From assembly GCA_015143295.1 (NCBI GenBank), contig CM026554.1, positions 29,959,531 to 30,023,530 of the forward strand: a stretch of 64,000 bases of DNA, in the 5' to 3' direction. Below the pieces are notes generated by a model. That model was not told the origin of the DNA and did not search any database. It worked only from the letters and a program-made list of their open reading frames with translations. The translations under genes and the position numbers were made by a program. This document shows, in pieces, positions 1 through 11,474 of this stretch. This DNA is from Tetracentron sinense. Lineage: Eukaryota > Streptophyta > Magnoliopsida > Trochodendrales > Trochodendraceae. Every line of letters starts with the position of its first letter. Positions within the stretch are counted from its first letter, which is position 1.

Positions 1-125
1 TTGACTCAAAATCATGTTTTGGTTGATGACGAAATCACACAGACTCTTCCCCTAGAAAGCCTAGTGTTTTGAAGCCAACAACAAACAACATAAGCATGCT
101 AAACTAAGCTTAACTGATTTTTCAG
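1..125 (+). other. Possible 3' end of the intron of an Ogre-type retroelement
   Basis: The sequence before the pol remnant has no open frame and ends in a T-rich tract and TTTTTCAG at 118-125, with a branch-point-like CTTAACTGAT just upstream. Ogre elements are known to carry an intron between the gag-protease and RT regions, so this fits the 3' splice site. It is an inference: the upstream half of the element lies outside the window. Confidence 0.4.
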
Positions 126-1230
126 GAAATCACTTCTGATGGGGCTATCCCTGAAACCCTCCTTGAACCCTCAGAAGTTGAGTATGGCTCAGAACAGGAT
201 GAGGAACCACCTCAGGAGATTATGAACCTCCAAGAATACAGCGAAGAGTACTACAGTCTCACATCGAGGACACTGAGACCATAAACCTCAGATCCGAAGA
301 AAATCTCTAGCTCATCAAGATTGGTACAACCATGAGCCCACAGCAAAGAACAAACATGATCGAGTTCCTGAAGAGCTACAGTGACGTCTTTGCCTGGTCA
401 TACACATACATGCCCGGCCTGGATCCAACATTGGTGGTACACAAACTGCCTCTGAACCCTGAAGTCAGACCAGTTAAGCAGAAATTGCGACGGATGAGAC
501 CCGAATGGTCGTAGAAGGTCAAGGAAAAAGTAAAAAAATAGATTAATAGAGGCTTCCTGGCAGTAGCCACCTATCCTAAATGGTTAGCTAACATGATACC
601 AATACCCAAAAAGGATAGCAAGGTCTGAATGTGTATCGACTACCAAAATCTGAACAAGGTAAGCCCTAAAGACAACTTCTCTCTCCCGAATATCGACATC
701 CTAGTCAACAATACTACAGGGCACGAGGCACTCTCATTCATGGATGGTTTCTCCAGATACAACCAGATCCGAATGGCAGAAGAAGACATGGAGAAGACCT
801 CCTTTATCACACCTTGGGGCACATTCTGCTACAAGGTAATGCCCTTCAGACTCAAGAATGCAGGGGTAACCTATCAGTGGGCCATGACAGCGCTGTTCTA
901 CGACATGATTCACAAGACAACCGAAGTTTATGTGGATGACATGATCGTCAAATATCCTACTACCAGGCAGCACCGTGAAGACCTGAAAAGACTCAGTGAC
1001 AGACTCAGAGAATTTGGCCTGAGACTGAATCTGACCAAATGTGTCTTTGGAGCCTCATCAGGAAAGCTTCTTGGCTTCATAGTCAGCAAAAGAGGCATCG
1101 AGATCGATCCAGCTAAAGCTAAGGCTTTCATCGAAATGCCAACTCCCCAAACTGAAAAGAGATCTGCGGTTTTCTGGGCAGAATTCAATACATCAATCAA
1201 TTCATCTCTCAGCTCACTCTGATATACGAG
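126..1230 (+). pseudogene. Ogre/Tat Ty3-gypsy reverse transcriptase, decayed
   Basis: Broken reverse transcriptase of a Ty3/gypsy element. The segment at 332-514 carries the leader found before gypsy RT (SDVFAW followed by a PVKQKLRRM-like stretch), then a TAG stop at 512-514 and a further in-frame stop at 539-541. The core follows at 629-1222 with motifs CIDYQNLNK, SFMDGFSRYNQI, FCYKVMPF, the catalytic box YVDDMIVK (about 929-952) and LTKCVFG. The YVDDM form and the PKD and TGHEAL motifs are typical of the Ogre branch of Tat. Several stops and frame changes make it non-functional. It continues directly into RNase H and integrase remnants on the same strand. Confidence 0.88.
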
Positions 1231-2225
1231 CCAATATTCAAGCTTCTTCAGAAGAATGTACCTACCGTCTGGACAGATGAGTGCCAGGAAGCCTTTGACA
1301 GAATAAAGCAATATCTCCTTCACCCTCTAGTACTCGTGCTGCCTACACCGGGATGACCACTGCTACTCTACATCTCAATACAAGAAACCTCCATAGGGTG
1401 CGTCCTGGTACAACATGACGAGACATATAGAACATAACAAGCCATCTACTATATCAGTATATGTCTGCTAGATTATGAAGAGAGGTACAGCTTGCTCGAG
1501 AAAACTTGCCTAGCACTGGTCTGGACTACTCAGTGTCTATGGCATTATCTGCTTTCTTACCCGATAATTTTGATCTCCCGGATGGACCCACTCAAGTACT
1601 TACTAGAAAAACGGCCACTACTGGGAGGACAGCCTGATGGTTCATGATATTGTTTGAATTCGACATCACGTACATGACTCAGAAGTCAATCAAGGGGCAG
1701 GCGATTACAGATCACCTAGCCCACAACCCAGCACAATACTATGTTTCAATACATGATTAGTTTCCAGATGAAGCCATCCTTTATACAGAAGTAGAAGAAC
1801 AACAATACCTCGGTTGGGAGCTATACTTCGACAGAGCAGCTAATAGTCATAGACACAAGGCAGGAGCAGTCCTGATCTCACTTAAGAGAGCACACCTCCT
1901 AATCTCAGTCAAGCTGAAATTCAGATACTCAAACAACGAAGGAGAATATGAGGCGTGCATAGCCAGACTGAAAGAAGCCTTGGGCATCAGAATTTAGGAG
2001 ATAGACGTCTACAGTGACTCATCTTTAGTAATATGCCAGGCAAACGAATCTTGGGCCATCCGAGAACCCCAGCTAGTCCCGTACCTGACCTACCTTAACG
2101 TGTTAATCACTCAATTCAGAAGAATCAGCTTCAGTACAAGTCCAGGAGCCACAACAGATTTACCGACACACTAGTCACTCTCGCCTCCGTGATACAGATC
2201 CCTAGGGGCATCATGTTCTGGCCAA
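1231..2225 (+). pseudogene. Ogre/Tat RNase H and second (archaeal-type) RNase H, decayed
   Basis: About 1231-1740 translates piecewise into the RNase H that follows gypsy RT, ending in the conserved 'KGQAITDHLA'-like linker (about 1693-1722). About 1790-2195 resembles the extra archaeal-type RNase H typical of Tat elements: LYFDRAA near the first acidic residue, NEGEYEACI with the glutamate, and VYSDSSLV with the next aspartate. Stops occur throughout (for example in the CIARLKEALGIRI* stretch), so neither domain can be made intact. Having two RNase H domains between RT and integrase supports the Tat/Ogre assignment. Confidence 0.75.
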
Positions 2226-3535
2226 TTGAGATTCAGAAACAAGATCAGCTTGCCTACTGCCTTTAGATCGAAGAAGTATCAGACAACAAGTCTTGGTATG
2301 CAGACATCAAGTAGTATCTCGAGGACGGGACCTTCCCACTCGATGCAACCAAAACGGACCACCGGGCAATCAGAAGATTGGCTATTCACTTTATCCTCTT
2401 GGGAGGAGTCCTGTATAAAAGATCACAGAATGTAATCTGGTTTAGATGCCTCGATACTCATGAAGCTGCACAGATAGTCGAGGAAGTTCACGGAGGAACT
2501 TGCGGCCCACATATAAATGGGCTAATGCTATCTAAGAAGATACTCAAGCCGGGCTACTACTAGTCCACCATGGAATCCGACTGTTGCCAGCACGTACAGA
2601 AGTGTCGTCAGTGCCAAATCTATGCCGACAAGGTCAATGCATCGCCGACCAGGCTGCACAATCTTACTACTCCATGGCTATTCTCAACTTGGGGCATCGA
2701 CATTATCGGACCCATAGCGCCGAAAGCATCAAACGGACATCGATTCATCCTGGTGGCAATCGATTACTTCACAAATTGGGTCAAGGCAGCCTCTTATGCT
2801 AATGTCACAACCTCAGTGGTTCAGCGTTTTCTAAAAAGGGACATCATCTGCCGTTACGGTGTCCAGTATGAGATTGTAATAGACAATGCTCTCAACTTCT
2901 GTAATAAAGGGATAACTAATCTCTGCCAGAAATTTAAAATACAGTATCACAATTCCACGCCATACAGGCCACAGACCAATGGTGCAGTTGAAGCCACCAA
3001 CAAAAACATAAAGAACATCATAGAAAAGAGGGCAACCAATTACTCTGCCTAGTATGAGATGCTCCCATATGCACTCATAGCCTACAGAACGTCCATCAGA
3101 ACCTCAACTGGGGCAACATCATTTTTTCTGGCTTATGGAATAGAAGCAGTCCTCCCCATCGAAGTACAAATTTCATCACTCTGGGTGTGTTAATGGAAGA
3201 AGAATGGACATAGACCCCGTTTGAGTACATGAATCTAATCGAAGAGTGGCGACTGAAAGCCATCAACCACTCTCAGGCCTATCAGAGGCGCATGGCTAGG
3301 GCATTCAACAAGAAGGTCAAGCCAAGAAACATTGAAATCGGTGACCTGGTTCTCTAGAAAATGTTGCCAAACCACCCTGACCCAAGGGGCAAGTTCACTC
3401 TCAACTATGATGACCCATACATCATCCGAGACAAATTCTAAGGCGGTGCCCTTCGATTCGGACATATGGATGACGAAGACCTCCCAGAGCCTGTCAACAT
3501 GGACAAAGTCAAACGATACTATGCTTAGGGTCTAG
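2226..3535 (+). pseudogene. Ogre/Tat integrase, decayed
   Basis: Integrase remnant read mainly at 2378-3052 and on to about 3530 in changing frames. The zinc-binding part shows HVQKCRQCQIYAD. The catalytic core shows WGIDIIGPI (first Asp), VIDNALNF where TDNG is usual (second Asp kept, Gly lost) and GAVEATNKNIK (Glu). After a TAG at 3050-3052 the frame continues as YALIAYRTSIRTSTGATSFFLAYG. The C-terminal part near 3235-3530 is also interrupted. The enzyme would have inserted the cDNA copy into the genome; this copy is dead. It is followed by about 2.6 kb of untranslated element sequence and then the 3' LTR. Confidence 0.85.
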
Positions 3536-5454
3536 ATCTGATAGGCGCTTTGCACTCGTAATTTCTCCAGAAAATGACAGCAGGTCATCCTTGCACACTC
3601 CTTATCCCGGATAATGTAAACCCATTTGCAAATCAATGAAATCCGCTAGTTAGCCTCTTTGAGCATAACAACCTTTCTTTCACAAAACCTCTTTAGGGAC
3701 ACCCTCCCTAGCCATCTGTGGCATTAATCTTGAACTACGTCATGACCTGATCTTGCAAAGGGTACGTAGGCAACCTGACAAATCAGGTATAGTCATTAAA
3801 GGGATCAAGATATCTCCAAAATCATCTCTCAAGCAGAGTCCAGACATCTTCTAAACCATCCCCAGTGGAGCCAAAGTCTCTCTAAAATTCTTCTCGAAGT
3901 CCGAAACAAAGCCCGAATGCTCTCGACTTCCCCAGCCAGGTCGACTCTTAGAAGATACAAAATTTTCATCAAAGGAAAACCCAAAATGGAAGTTGAAACA
4001 TTCTCAAAAGCCAGAGATTCCCTACGGAGCAAACCTCTCCGGACTCTTACCCCAACAGAATCAATTTCCAAGGACATTTCTCAGGCAGAGCCAATTTCTC
4101 TCCAATTCCCTCAGCAGAGATATTCTCTCTTAAATTCCCCAGTGGAGCAAAAAAAAAGATTCCAAGGGAGTGCAAATCTACTACAACCCTAGGTTGTCCC
4201 GAACTTCGTTCCTCCTAGCCTATGTTCCATCCCACTCTAAGCCCTCCTAGATCCCCTAGAAACTACGAGTGCAAGCGCAATATCACATCTACATCCTTAG
4301 TGGGAACATAACCCTTGAAATCCCCCAGAGGAGCACAGTCCAGGGCAATGAAGGGAGAAGACTAGTTCCCCCAACAAATCGCAGGCATGAGTGAAAACCA
4401 GCAACGGCTTCATTGCACAAAAATTACACGACCCTAGACTTAGTCTTGTGACTAAGGGCAAAAAAATGACAAAAATCAATCAACTTCACAGGCAAGAGGA
4501 AAACCGACAACGGCTTTATTGCACAAAAATTATGCGAATCCCATAACTTGGTCATTCCAAGGGTAAAAAAAGAGGAGAAAAGCTGAAGAACAGTTTGGCA
4601 ACACGGCTCGGCGGCAATCAGTCTCGCCAAATTCCCAATATACCCCATAGGTTCCCAACAGATGGCATCGAGAAATAGATTCCTCAACAGTAGTCTCCAG
4701 TAGATTTCTCCGACAGAAGTCTCCAGTATATGTCATAACTCCCCAGCAGACAGCTGACAATCTCCAGCAGAGTGCCACTTCTCGATAGATTCCCAGCAGT
4801 GGTCTACAACAGTGTCACATTCCCCAGTGGATCCCAGTAGAGACCTCCAAATGTTTTCTACAAACACCATCCTCAGTAGGAGTTTAGAAGCTTCCAATTT
4901 CTCCCCAGCAAGCTTCTCCCCAGTCAGAATACAATCTCCGGCAGTAGCAAGACAAGCAGGTCCACCCCTCAAGCATTCCCAGTGGTGACAAAGCCGCTTT
5001 TGGGTCATACTCTACTCTTCGAGAGTGAAAGACAGATTACTAAATCCTCTAAGCCCTAACGAAGACGATTTACTGGCAAAACTAAAAGCTAGCTAGGCAT
5101 TTTTTCTGTTAAAATCAAAACTTTTGCAAAAGTCTACAAACACTTTTCATAAACGTTTTTCAAACAGAATTTCTGGTACCAAGACCCGTCTATACTAACC
5201 TGCGCTGAGCAGCCCTGGTAAGCAAAGTAGAAAGCAGCCAACATCATGCATCCCTGCGAGTTGCAGTCAGCAGAGTCATGAGAAAGCATCCTCGCCTTTA
5301 TCTCCTGTATGACATCATCCTGTATGACATCACTTAGCACGGCGTCATACCTTGCATGACCAAAAACTCCTTAGCATAAACATTATCGAAATCCAGCGCC
5401 TCCGGGCCATATCAAAAATCAATTCAGCTAGTGTTTCCGGGACATGCCACAATC
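3536..5454 (+). other. Ogre-type 3' untranslated region with degenerate repeats
   Basis: No credible gene. From about 3800 to 4990 the motif TCCCCAG(TG/CA)GAG recurs at irregular 20-60-base spacing between short pyrimidine-rich stretches. A roughly 105-base segment around 'CAACGGCTTYATTGCACAAA' is duplicated (4400-4440 and 4508-4545). Long repeat-bearing 3' regions between integrase and 3' LTR are characteristic of Ogre/Tat elements. Confidence 0.6.
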
Positions 5455-5885
5455 TTTTGACACCCCGTGTGTTCTCGACATCCCAGGTGAACATTGACGC
5501 CTAATCAACATGCCGACACCTCGCATGTCCCTCCTTTGACACCCCCATGTGTCCTCGACATCATCGATTCTTCATTGACACCTAGTCAACATGCCAACAC
5601 TCACTGCATGTCCCTCCTTTGATACCACCGTGTGTCCTTGACATCATTGAGTCTCCATTAACATAAACATACCTTGTCAACATGCCGACACTCATTGCAT
5701 GCCCCCTTTGGCACCCCATGTGTCCTCGACATCCCAGGTGAGCATTGACATAATACATTTTATCGGCACCTTGCATGTCCCCCTTCTTTAACACCCCATG
5801 TGTCCTTGACATCTCAGGTGAGCATCGACCTAACACACCTTGTCGACACCTCACATGTCCTCCCAACACTACACTTGTCCTTCGG
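5455..5885 (+). repeat. Minisatellite in the element's 3' region
   Basis: About five imperfect tandem copies of an 85-100-base unit containing GACACCCCATGTGTCCT, CGACATCCCAGGTGAGCATTG, and CTTGTCGACACCTCGCATGTCC. Copies differ by substitutions and small indels. Position just before the polypurine tract matches the variable 3'-region tandem repeats described for Tat/Ogre elements. Confidence 0.8.
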
Positions 5886-6114
5886 TTAGCCCTTTCAGGA
5901 CATGTCATCTTGCATAACATTCATCAATCCCCAGCATAAGTAGCACGAATTACTCTTCATTCCCCAGAGAGTGGCCTTAACTACTTCCAATTTTCCCAAA
6001 TTGTATTACACCATTTGCACAACATGCATGCATATCATCATCCCTTGAATCCGATCTCGGTGTAAAAATAGGATGATTCCAGTCTTTGCCTTTTAATTGT
6101 CAAATTGGCACTCT

Positions 6115-6132
6115 CCGGCAAAGAGGGGTAGC
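6115..6132 (+). promoter_or_regulatory. Polypurine tract of the Ogre-type element
   Basis: GGCAAAGAGGGGTAGC lies directly before the TG of the LTR at 6133. It would prime plus-strand DNA synthesis. Position and composition fit; primer use is inferred. Confidence 0.6.
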
Positions 6133-6496
6133 TGTAAGCACCCAATTTGTACACCCCTCTTTAACCATGGTTAAAGTCTTTTAACCATGGTTATCATCAA
6201 TCGAGTCCCCTTAAGCCTAGGACCTAACCCTAGTAAACCATAGGACCTCCCTTGGACTAACCTAGTCAAACTCGCATGCACTATTGAGGCCAGGACCTGT
6301 TTAGGGTAATACCCAGGATTGGCGGTAGATCATCTACCGTCATTCTGTTTAAGTCTTAGTTTGAGAATTACAATAGTTATTCTACCACCATTCCCTATTT
6401 TCGTGTTCCAACAGCTCACCTGCCTCCCCTGCGCACTAGGAATGTGTCTGGGCAGACCTTGGTACTAATACCAGGGGTGTCCTCAGACCTCCTCTC

Positions 6497-6503
6497 TATA
6501 AAT
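6497..6503 (+). promoter_or_regulatory. TATA box in LTR A1
   Basis: TATAAAT inside CTCTCTATAAATCTC. The related LTR at 55724 has CTATAAATAGGGG at the equivalent place (about 55787), supporting a conserved core promoter. Confidence 0.55.
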
Positions 6504-7914
6504 CTCAACCCTCCACCACCTTCAGAAGCATGCTAAAATCACCCATCCGAATGCCTGTTGGATCATCAAGGCCTAAGCCCTCTCCCAAGTCCTAAGAACA
6601 CTCCCAGTAGCATCAGGAGTCCCCTAGGATCACCTCAGACCTCCCCTCAACTGTGCTGCCCCACCACCGTGTGCCACCATTGCCAACATCCACCACCACA
6701 GGCCAACTGAGCAGCAGCAACAGGGTAGGGTCTCCCCTACCCATTTTTTATTTTCTATTGAGCATCATTGTGAGCCCCTAGTCCTTTCAGGAGACTTTAA
6801 TTCTTGTCGTTTGCTGTCAAACCCAGAATAAGGGCGCCCACAACCTTCTTCATAGGTATGGTTGACCCCTTATTGGGTATAACCACCTCCCCTATAGCCA
6901 CAGATCGGCCTCAGGTCTTCTGAGGGTCCCTCAATCCATGAGGTATCCCCTGGAACCCTTATAGTGCAGCCCCCAGGGGTCCAAAACCATTCTGAAAAAA
7001 ATCCAAGAATGACGGTAAACACAGTACCTCCATTCCTGGTGTTCTCTCTTGCAACCTCTATGGCCCCTACCTAAGCAAGCCCTGGTCCATTCAGGGCCTA
7101 ATATGGATCCCTACGACTCCCCTTGATCTAACCTGGTCCTTCCAAGTTAACCATGCATGCTTAACTATGGTTAAAGCCCAAAAAAGTGAAACTGTGCAGA
7201 ATGACGGTTTCTTGAAATTCTGTTACAGGTGAAGCAGACCCATTGTGGGCCCATTTTGAACCAAGTCCAGGGCCCACCACAGGCCCAGGACACGTGGCAA
7301 ACTCCCCTAACCTTACTTGAGGGTCCATGACCCTTGGGGTTCACCCCTAACCTTGCCCCAGACCTGCAAATATCATTCTCAGTATTATTGAAAATAGTGG
7401 TAGAGCATCTACCGCCATTTCCATTCTATAAAGAATTGGAAATGGCGGTAATGCATTTACCACAATTCCTAATTTTAGATTAATGGGCTTTGCAAGGGCT
7501 CAGGCTTGATAGGAGGCCATTGTAGGCCCTGCCTAGTCTCCCCTGGGCCCATTTAAGACATGCCCTGACCTTAACTAGGGGTTAACCCAACACCGATTAG
7601 ATTTTAACTATGGTTAGCTGATCTAATCTCAAAGAAAAAATCTTGGAAATTCTCCAAAAAATTCAAAATAATTGAAAAATGCAGAAATTATGCAAATGAT
7701 GTTCTACAGCATGCCTAACCACAGTTAAATAGACTAACCATGGTTAACTCATTTCCTAACCATGGTTAAGCCCATTTGACTTTGGAAAATTTTGAAAAAA
7801 TCCCTGAAATTGTCAAACACTTCAGAAGGATTATAAAACTGAATTTAGACCTTAACCACCCGTGGTTGGTAATCCTAACCATGGTTAGACCACTCCTTAA
7901 CTCCGATTAAACCC

Positions 7915-8235
7915 CTCTTAGCCTCCGGGACCAATCTTAGCCTACCGGGCTTACCCTTAACCTCTGGGTCTAAACTTTTGGCCTTCGGTCCCAAATCGGC
8001 CTATTGGGCCCAACCTTAGTCTACTGGACTAAACCCTTAGCCTTCGGGCTTACCCTTAGTCTACCAGGTTAGATCTTGGCCTACCGGGCCCAACCCTAAG
8101 CCTACCGAGCTTACCTTTAGCCTCCGGGCTTAACCCTTCTCCTCCAGGCTCTACCTCTTGGCCTACTGGACCCAACTCAACTAAACCAAGCACTTGACTA
8201 ACCCGGTTAATCATACCCTAGCCTCCGGGCTAGAC
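7915..8235 (+). repeat. Tandem GCCTCCGGGC array inside LTR A1
   Basis: About 15 imperfect units of roughly 20 bases, consensus near CTTAGCCTCCGGGCTTAACC. Variants such as GCCTACCGGGCC and GCCTTCGGGC are interspersed. The same array occurs at 57220-57480 (+) and 53345-53620 (minus strand), so it belongs to the LTR family. Confidence 0.85.
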
Positions 8236-8310
8236 CCTAAGCCATCCTTGGTGCACACACACACACCCCCTTAGCCTCGGCACAAGCTTATCGCCCCAAA
8301 GGGGGATCGA

Positions 8311-8700
8311 TCGCCTAAACGTTGTTTGTTTGGGAAACTTCTATTTTGGTAGAGTTCGTTTCCTCTTATGTTTGGAGTCTCTTTTGGGCTATAAAAGAGA
8401 GGCTTGGGGTTAGGGTTTGTAGGAAGTCAAATAAGATTGTCATAGCTAGGGTTTGAGTTAAGAGAATAAGAATACTTTTGTGATTCATATTGTGGGCTTT
8501 CTTTGGGGTTTGATCTTCATTGTGGGTTCTTCTCTTTTGTATTCTTCTCTTGGATTAGTGAAGATATTTGGTGTGTTGTGACCGTGAACATAGGCATTTA
8601 GGCCGAATCACGTAAATCTTACTTTGTGGTGTGTTTTCCTTTTGCTATATTTATTTTTCCATTGTCGTTGATTCTATCCTAAGGGGTTTCCGCACAAGCA
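8311..8700 (+). mobile_element. Copia-type LTR fragment (promoter and U5 part)
   Basis: Contains TATAAAAG at 8390-8397 followed by a GAGAGGCTTGGGGTTAGGG leader, GATTAGTGAAGATATTTGG, GACCGTGAACATAGGC, and GCCGAATCACGTAAATC. These are hallmark U5 sequences of plant Ty1/copia LTRs. No coding region follows, so it is a fragment or truncated solo LTR. It abuts LTR A1 on the left and PPR pseudogene sequence on the right. Confidence 0.6.
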
Positions 8701-8814
8701 CAAGATCAAGCTTGCAACTTCATTGAGCAAGCTTGCGATGAAGGGAATCATCAAAGATTCAAGATGAGAAGCAAGACTATAAAACTGAAGTACAAGCACA
8801 AGATCAAGTACCTG

Positions 8815-9660
8815 TGAACATAGTCTAAATTTGATGGAGAAAGTGGACCATGGTTTGGCTTCAAACCTCTTAATAACATTTTAGGGAACAAGCTTGCAAC
8901 TTCTGTTGCATTCTCATGCCGAGAAAATCCAGCAAATACAGTTTCCAAGAAAAGACATTTTCTCTTGCATCTTACTAAATCTATGACCATTATGTGCATA
9001 TCCTCCAAGAATAGCATTCCAACAACTAGCATCAAGATCATCCATACAGTGAAATACCCGCTCTACCGCTTCAATATTCCCACATTTAGCATACATGTAG
9101 GTAGGTTGTATCACTTATTCCTTACAGGACTCGAGTTCGAGTTGAGAGGTGTGGCATTGAGACCCACCATTAGTTCTAACCTAACTCACTAACTTACTAA
9201 TTGGGGACGTGGCCCAACATATGACGAAGTCCAAAAAAAAAAAATGTAAAGATCAATGGTAGGTTGTTAATTACGAATACAAAGAAAGATGTTTTTATAA
9301 TTACCCCTTCCCAAGTCTTTTTTCGGTTGCTCTGGTTGTTTATTCAATCAACTGGAACTTCTGTTCATAGTTAATATTTCTGAAGAAATAAACAGACAAA
9401 CAAATTCTTCTCAATTCCAATGTTTAAAGCAAAACAGTGAATGGACAAACCAAATACAATAGCCTCCCAACTAGCGCAGACCCTCAAAACACTACCAAGA
9501 GCAAATTCATTTGGCCTCAACCTAGCCTTCTTCGTATCTAAAACTAACTCCAGACCCAATTCAAATTCTCTATTTTGAATAGCAGCCCTTATCATCAAAG
9601 TCCATGAAACAAGTTTCTCTTGACCCCATAACTTTAAACTGAAAAGTTACTATAGTAAAA
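8815..9660 (-). pseudogene. PPR (pentatricopeptide repeat) protein fragment, interrupted
   Basis: Minus-strand pieces resemble plant organellar RNA-binding PPR proteins of the PLS class. The upstream piece (9598-9371) reads with RLRPNEFALGSVLRVCAS and IHCFALNIGIEKNLFVC. After a roughly 270-base interruption, 9114-8985 reads MYAKCGNIEAVERVF and WNAILGGYAHNGH. A frame change near 8980 leads to VFAGFSRHENATEVASLF and KMLLRGLKPN. These match successive L, S and P repeats. Two frame changes, an inserted SINE (9117-9243) and the absence of N- and C-terminal parts make it a pseudogene fragment, perhaps carried by a transposon. Confidence 0.75.
9117..9243 (+). mobile_element. 5'-truncated tRNA-derived SINE inserted in the PPR fragment
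   Basis: GGACTCGAGTTCGAGTTGAG resembles a Pol III B box. It is followed by GAGAGGTGTGGCATTGAGAC and CCCACCATTAG, and the copy ends in a run of 12 A at about 9229-9243. The 28540-28640 region contains a longer copy with the same B-box/GAGAGGTGTC/CCCACCATC order. No clear target duplication was identified. Confidence 0.5.
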
Positions 9661-9991
9661 TCCCACTTTAATGATTTGGGCAACAAGTTAATTTCGAAAA
9701 ACATTTGAGGATGAAGTTAATTTCCAAAAACAAGTGATCTTATCTTGGAAGAGATGGTAAGAGAAGTAGAAAACGCAATTGGTTGTTTCCTTTCTATTAC
9801 TAGGTTAGACAGTGAAGGAGATGATTTTGAAGCATGCCGTTGACGTGTGAACGTTCACATGAAGGTTGAGAAATTTGTTTGATAAGGATGAATAATGCTA
9901 GCACCACTTTCTTTCAAGAATCACTCTCTTTTTTATTGGACGTAGTGTTAGTGCAAAACACATGTCTTTCTCTTAATTGAAGGCAATAACA
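9661..9991. other. No recognised feature
   Basis: AT-rich sequence between the PPR fragment and the CACTA terminus. No coding similarity or repeat structure seen. Confidence 0.5.
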
Positions 9992-11360
9992 CACTACAAG
10001 AAATCATGATTTTACCGACGGAAAAACCATCAATATACTATAGTATCTGTTGGTATATATTTTAGCCACGGAATAATAACCGTCACTAGTACGAGTGTCA
10101 GTAAAGCATATAGCCATGGAAAAGTGAACCGATGAAAATATTTCTGTGGCTATTGCTCATTATTTCGTCACGTAAATAACCATCACAATATATTATACAC
10201 CGACGGAATAATTACCGTGACTGTTTGATAACTACCGACAGAAGTTATCCCGTCGGTATAACGCACTCTATATCAACGGTTATTTAATCGTTGCTATACA
10301 TGTAATACCGACGGAAATATATTCGTGACTATAGATTAATAATACCAACATAATTTTTTTTGGACATTTTTCCATCGGTAATAACCCTTATTTTATGTAA
10401 TTCATTAGCAACAGTAATATTACCATCGGTAATTCCTGTTCAAAAGAAAAAAAAAAGGACCTACATACAACAACTATATACCTGTCCCTTGTTTACCTAT
10501 CACCTGTTTTCAAAGACAAATCTATATATAATAATCCATATTCCTAATAAAAACTAATTACAGAGCATCAATCACGTAAAGTAAACGTATATAAAAATAA
10601 ATGATTCAATCATCTCAAATAGTAATGTTACACAAATGGCCCATCCACAAGGGCAATCGTAAAAAACAAAAAAAAAAAGTAGGCCCGTGAAACAATAAGA
10701 CATATGTCATCAATGCTAGGTAGCATCCGGTGGCTGAGTAGCGTCTGTGTCATACTCTGAATATGTGGGCATATTATTCACATTCCGCCTTAAGCTATCC
10801 ATATAGCCTTCCATTCATGACACTGTGCCTTGCAGGGAGTAAATCATAGCCCCCTGTGACTCTATCATCGCACTAGCATTGCCGGGAGAGCCTCATATGT
10901 GGTTTCTCGAGCTTGGGATTCATGACACATCCGTCGCCATTGGGCAGTATCTGCTATAGCGCCTACTACACACATCTCAGCAGGCATGACCTTGTGTCCA
11001 TATATACTCACACGCCCATGAGTGTCTACGCCCATGACCTACGTAAATATCTCATTACTGGCAATGCTGCTGGTGCTGCTCTCGGGGCACTGAGTTAGGA
11101 TGTCATCCATCTGCATTTGAAATCCATAGACAATAAATTCAAATCAGAATAGGCGACTACCAAATTTAAGGCAATACGGACATTTTAACACTAATAATAC
11201 TATAGATTGTTAAAGGCATATACATACCATCCCGGTCGCGGAAGTTGCATCGATAAGGGTCCTATAGCGCCTCGAAATTTTGTCTATATATTGGAACTTG
11301 TGCCAAGTCTTTAAGCCCTTGTAATCTCCGATTTTGTATAAAATGAGAATGTTGAAAGTT
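9992..11360 (+). mobile_element. Left part of a CACTA (En/Spm) DNA transposon
   Basis: Begins with the CACTA-superfamily terminus CACTACAAGAAATCA. To about 10430 there are dense subterminal repeats in both orientations around CCGACGGAA and TTACCGTCGGTA. From about 11330 down to 10690 the minus strand reads in pieces like the C-terminal region of proteins associated with CACTA elements (KGLKTWHKFQYIDKISRRYR, then a SMEGYMDSLRRNVNNMP-like stretch), with stops. The right end is missing; copia sequence starts about 100 bases further on. It is a non-functional remnant. Confidence 0.7.
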
Positions 11361-11474
11361 GGGTAGTCTTAATTCAGTAATAGAGAATGTTCATGGGAGT
11401 CGAAATGGAAATGGAAAGTGCTCTAAAGTGTTAAAAAGTTGAATTTTTGAAGTCGGATCTGTTGAAAGCCCGGG

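Larger units (their letters stand above)
6133..8310 (+). mobile_element. 3' LTR of the Ogre-type element (family A, copy A1)
   Basis: Starts with TGTAAGCACCC directly after the polypurine tract. The same start occurs at 14242 (+) and at 55723 (minus strand), and the body from about 6450 to 8300 is collinear with 55724-57560, so this is an LTR family. It contains a TATA box (6497-6503), many AACCATGGTT palindromes, four GGTA-TACC hairpins and a tandem array at 7915-8235. The right end is uncertain: similarity to the copy at 57560 fades near 8310, where a copia-like LTR begins. No typical CA end with target duplication was found. Confidence 0.7.

Noticed and set aside
8280-8320. CA-repeat ending as the true LTR A1 end
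   Set aside because: GGTGCACACACACAC also occurs inside A4 (57498) followed by more LTR sequence, so it is internal.
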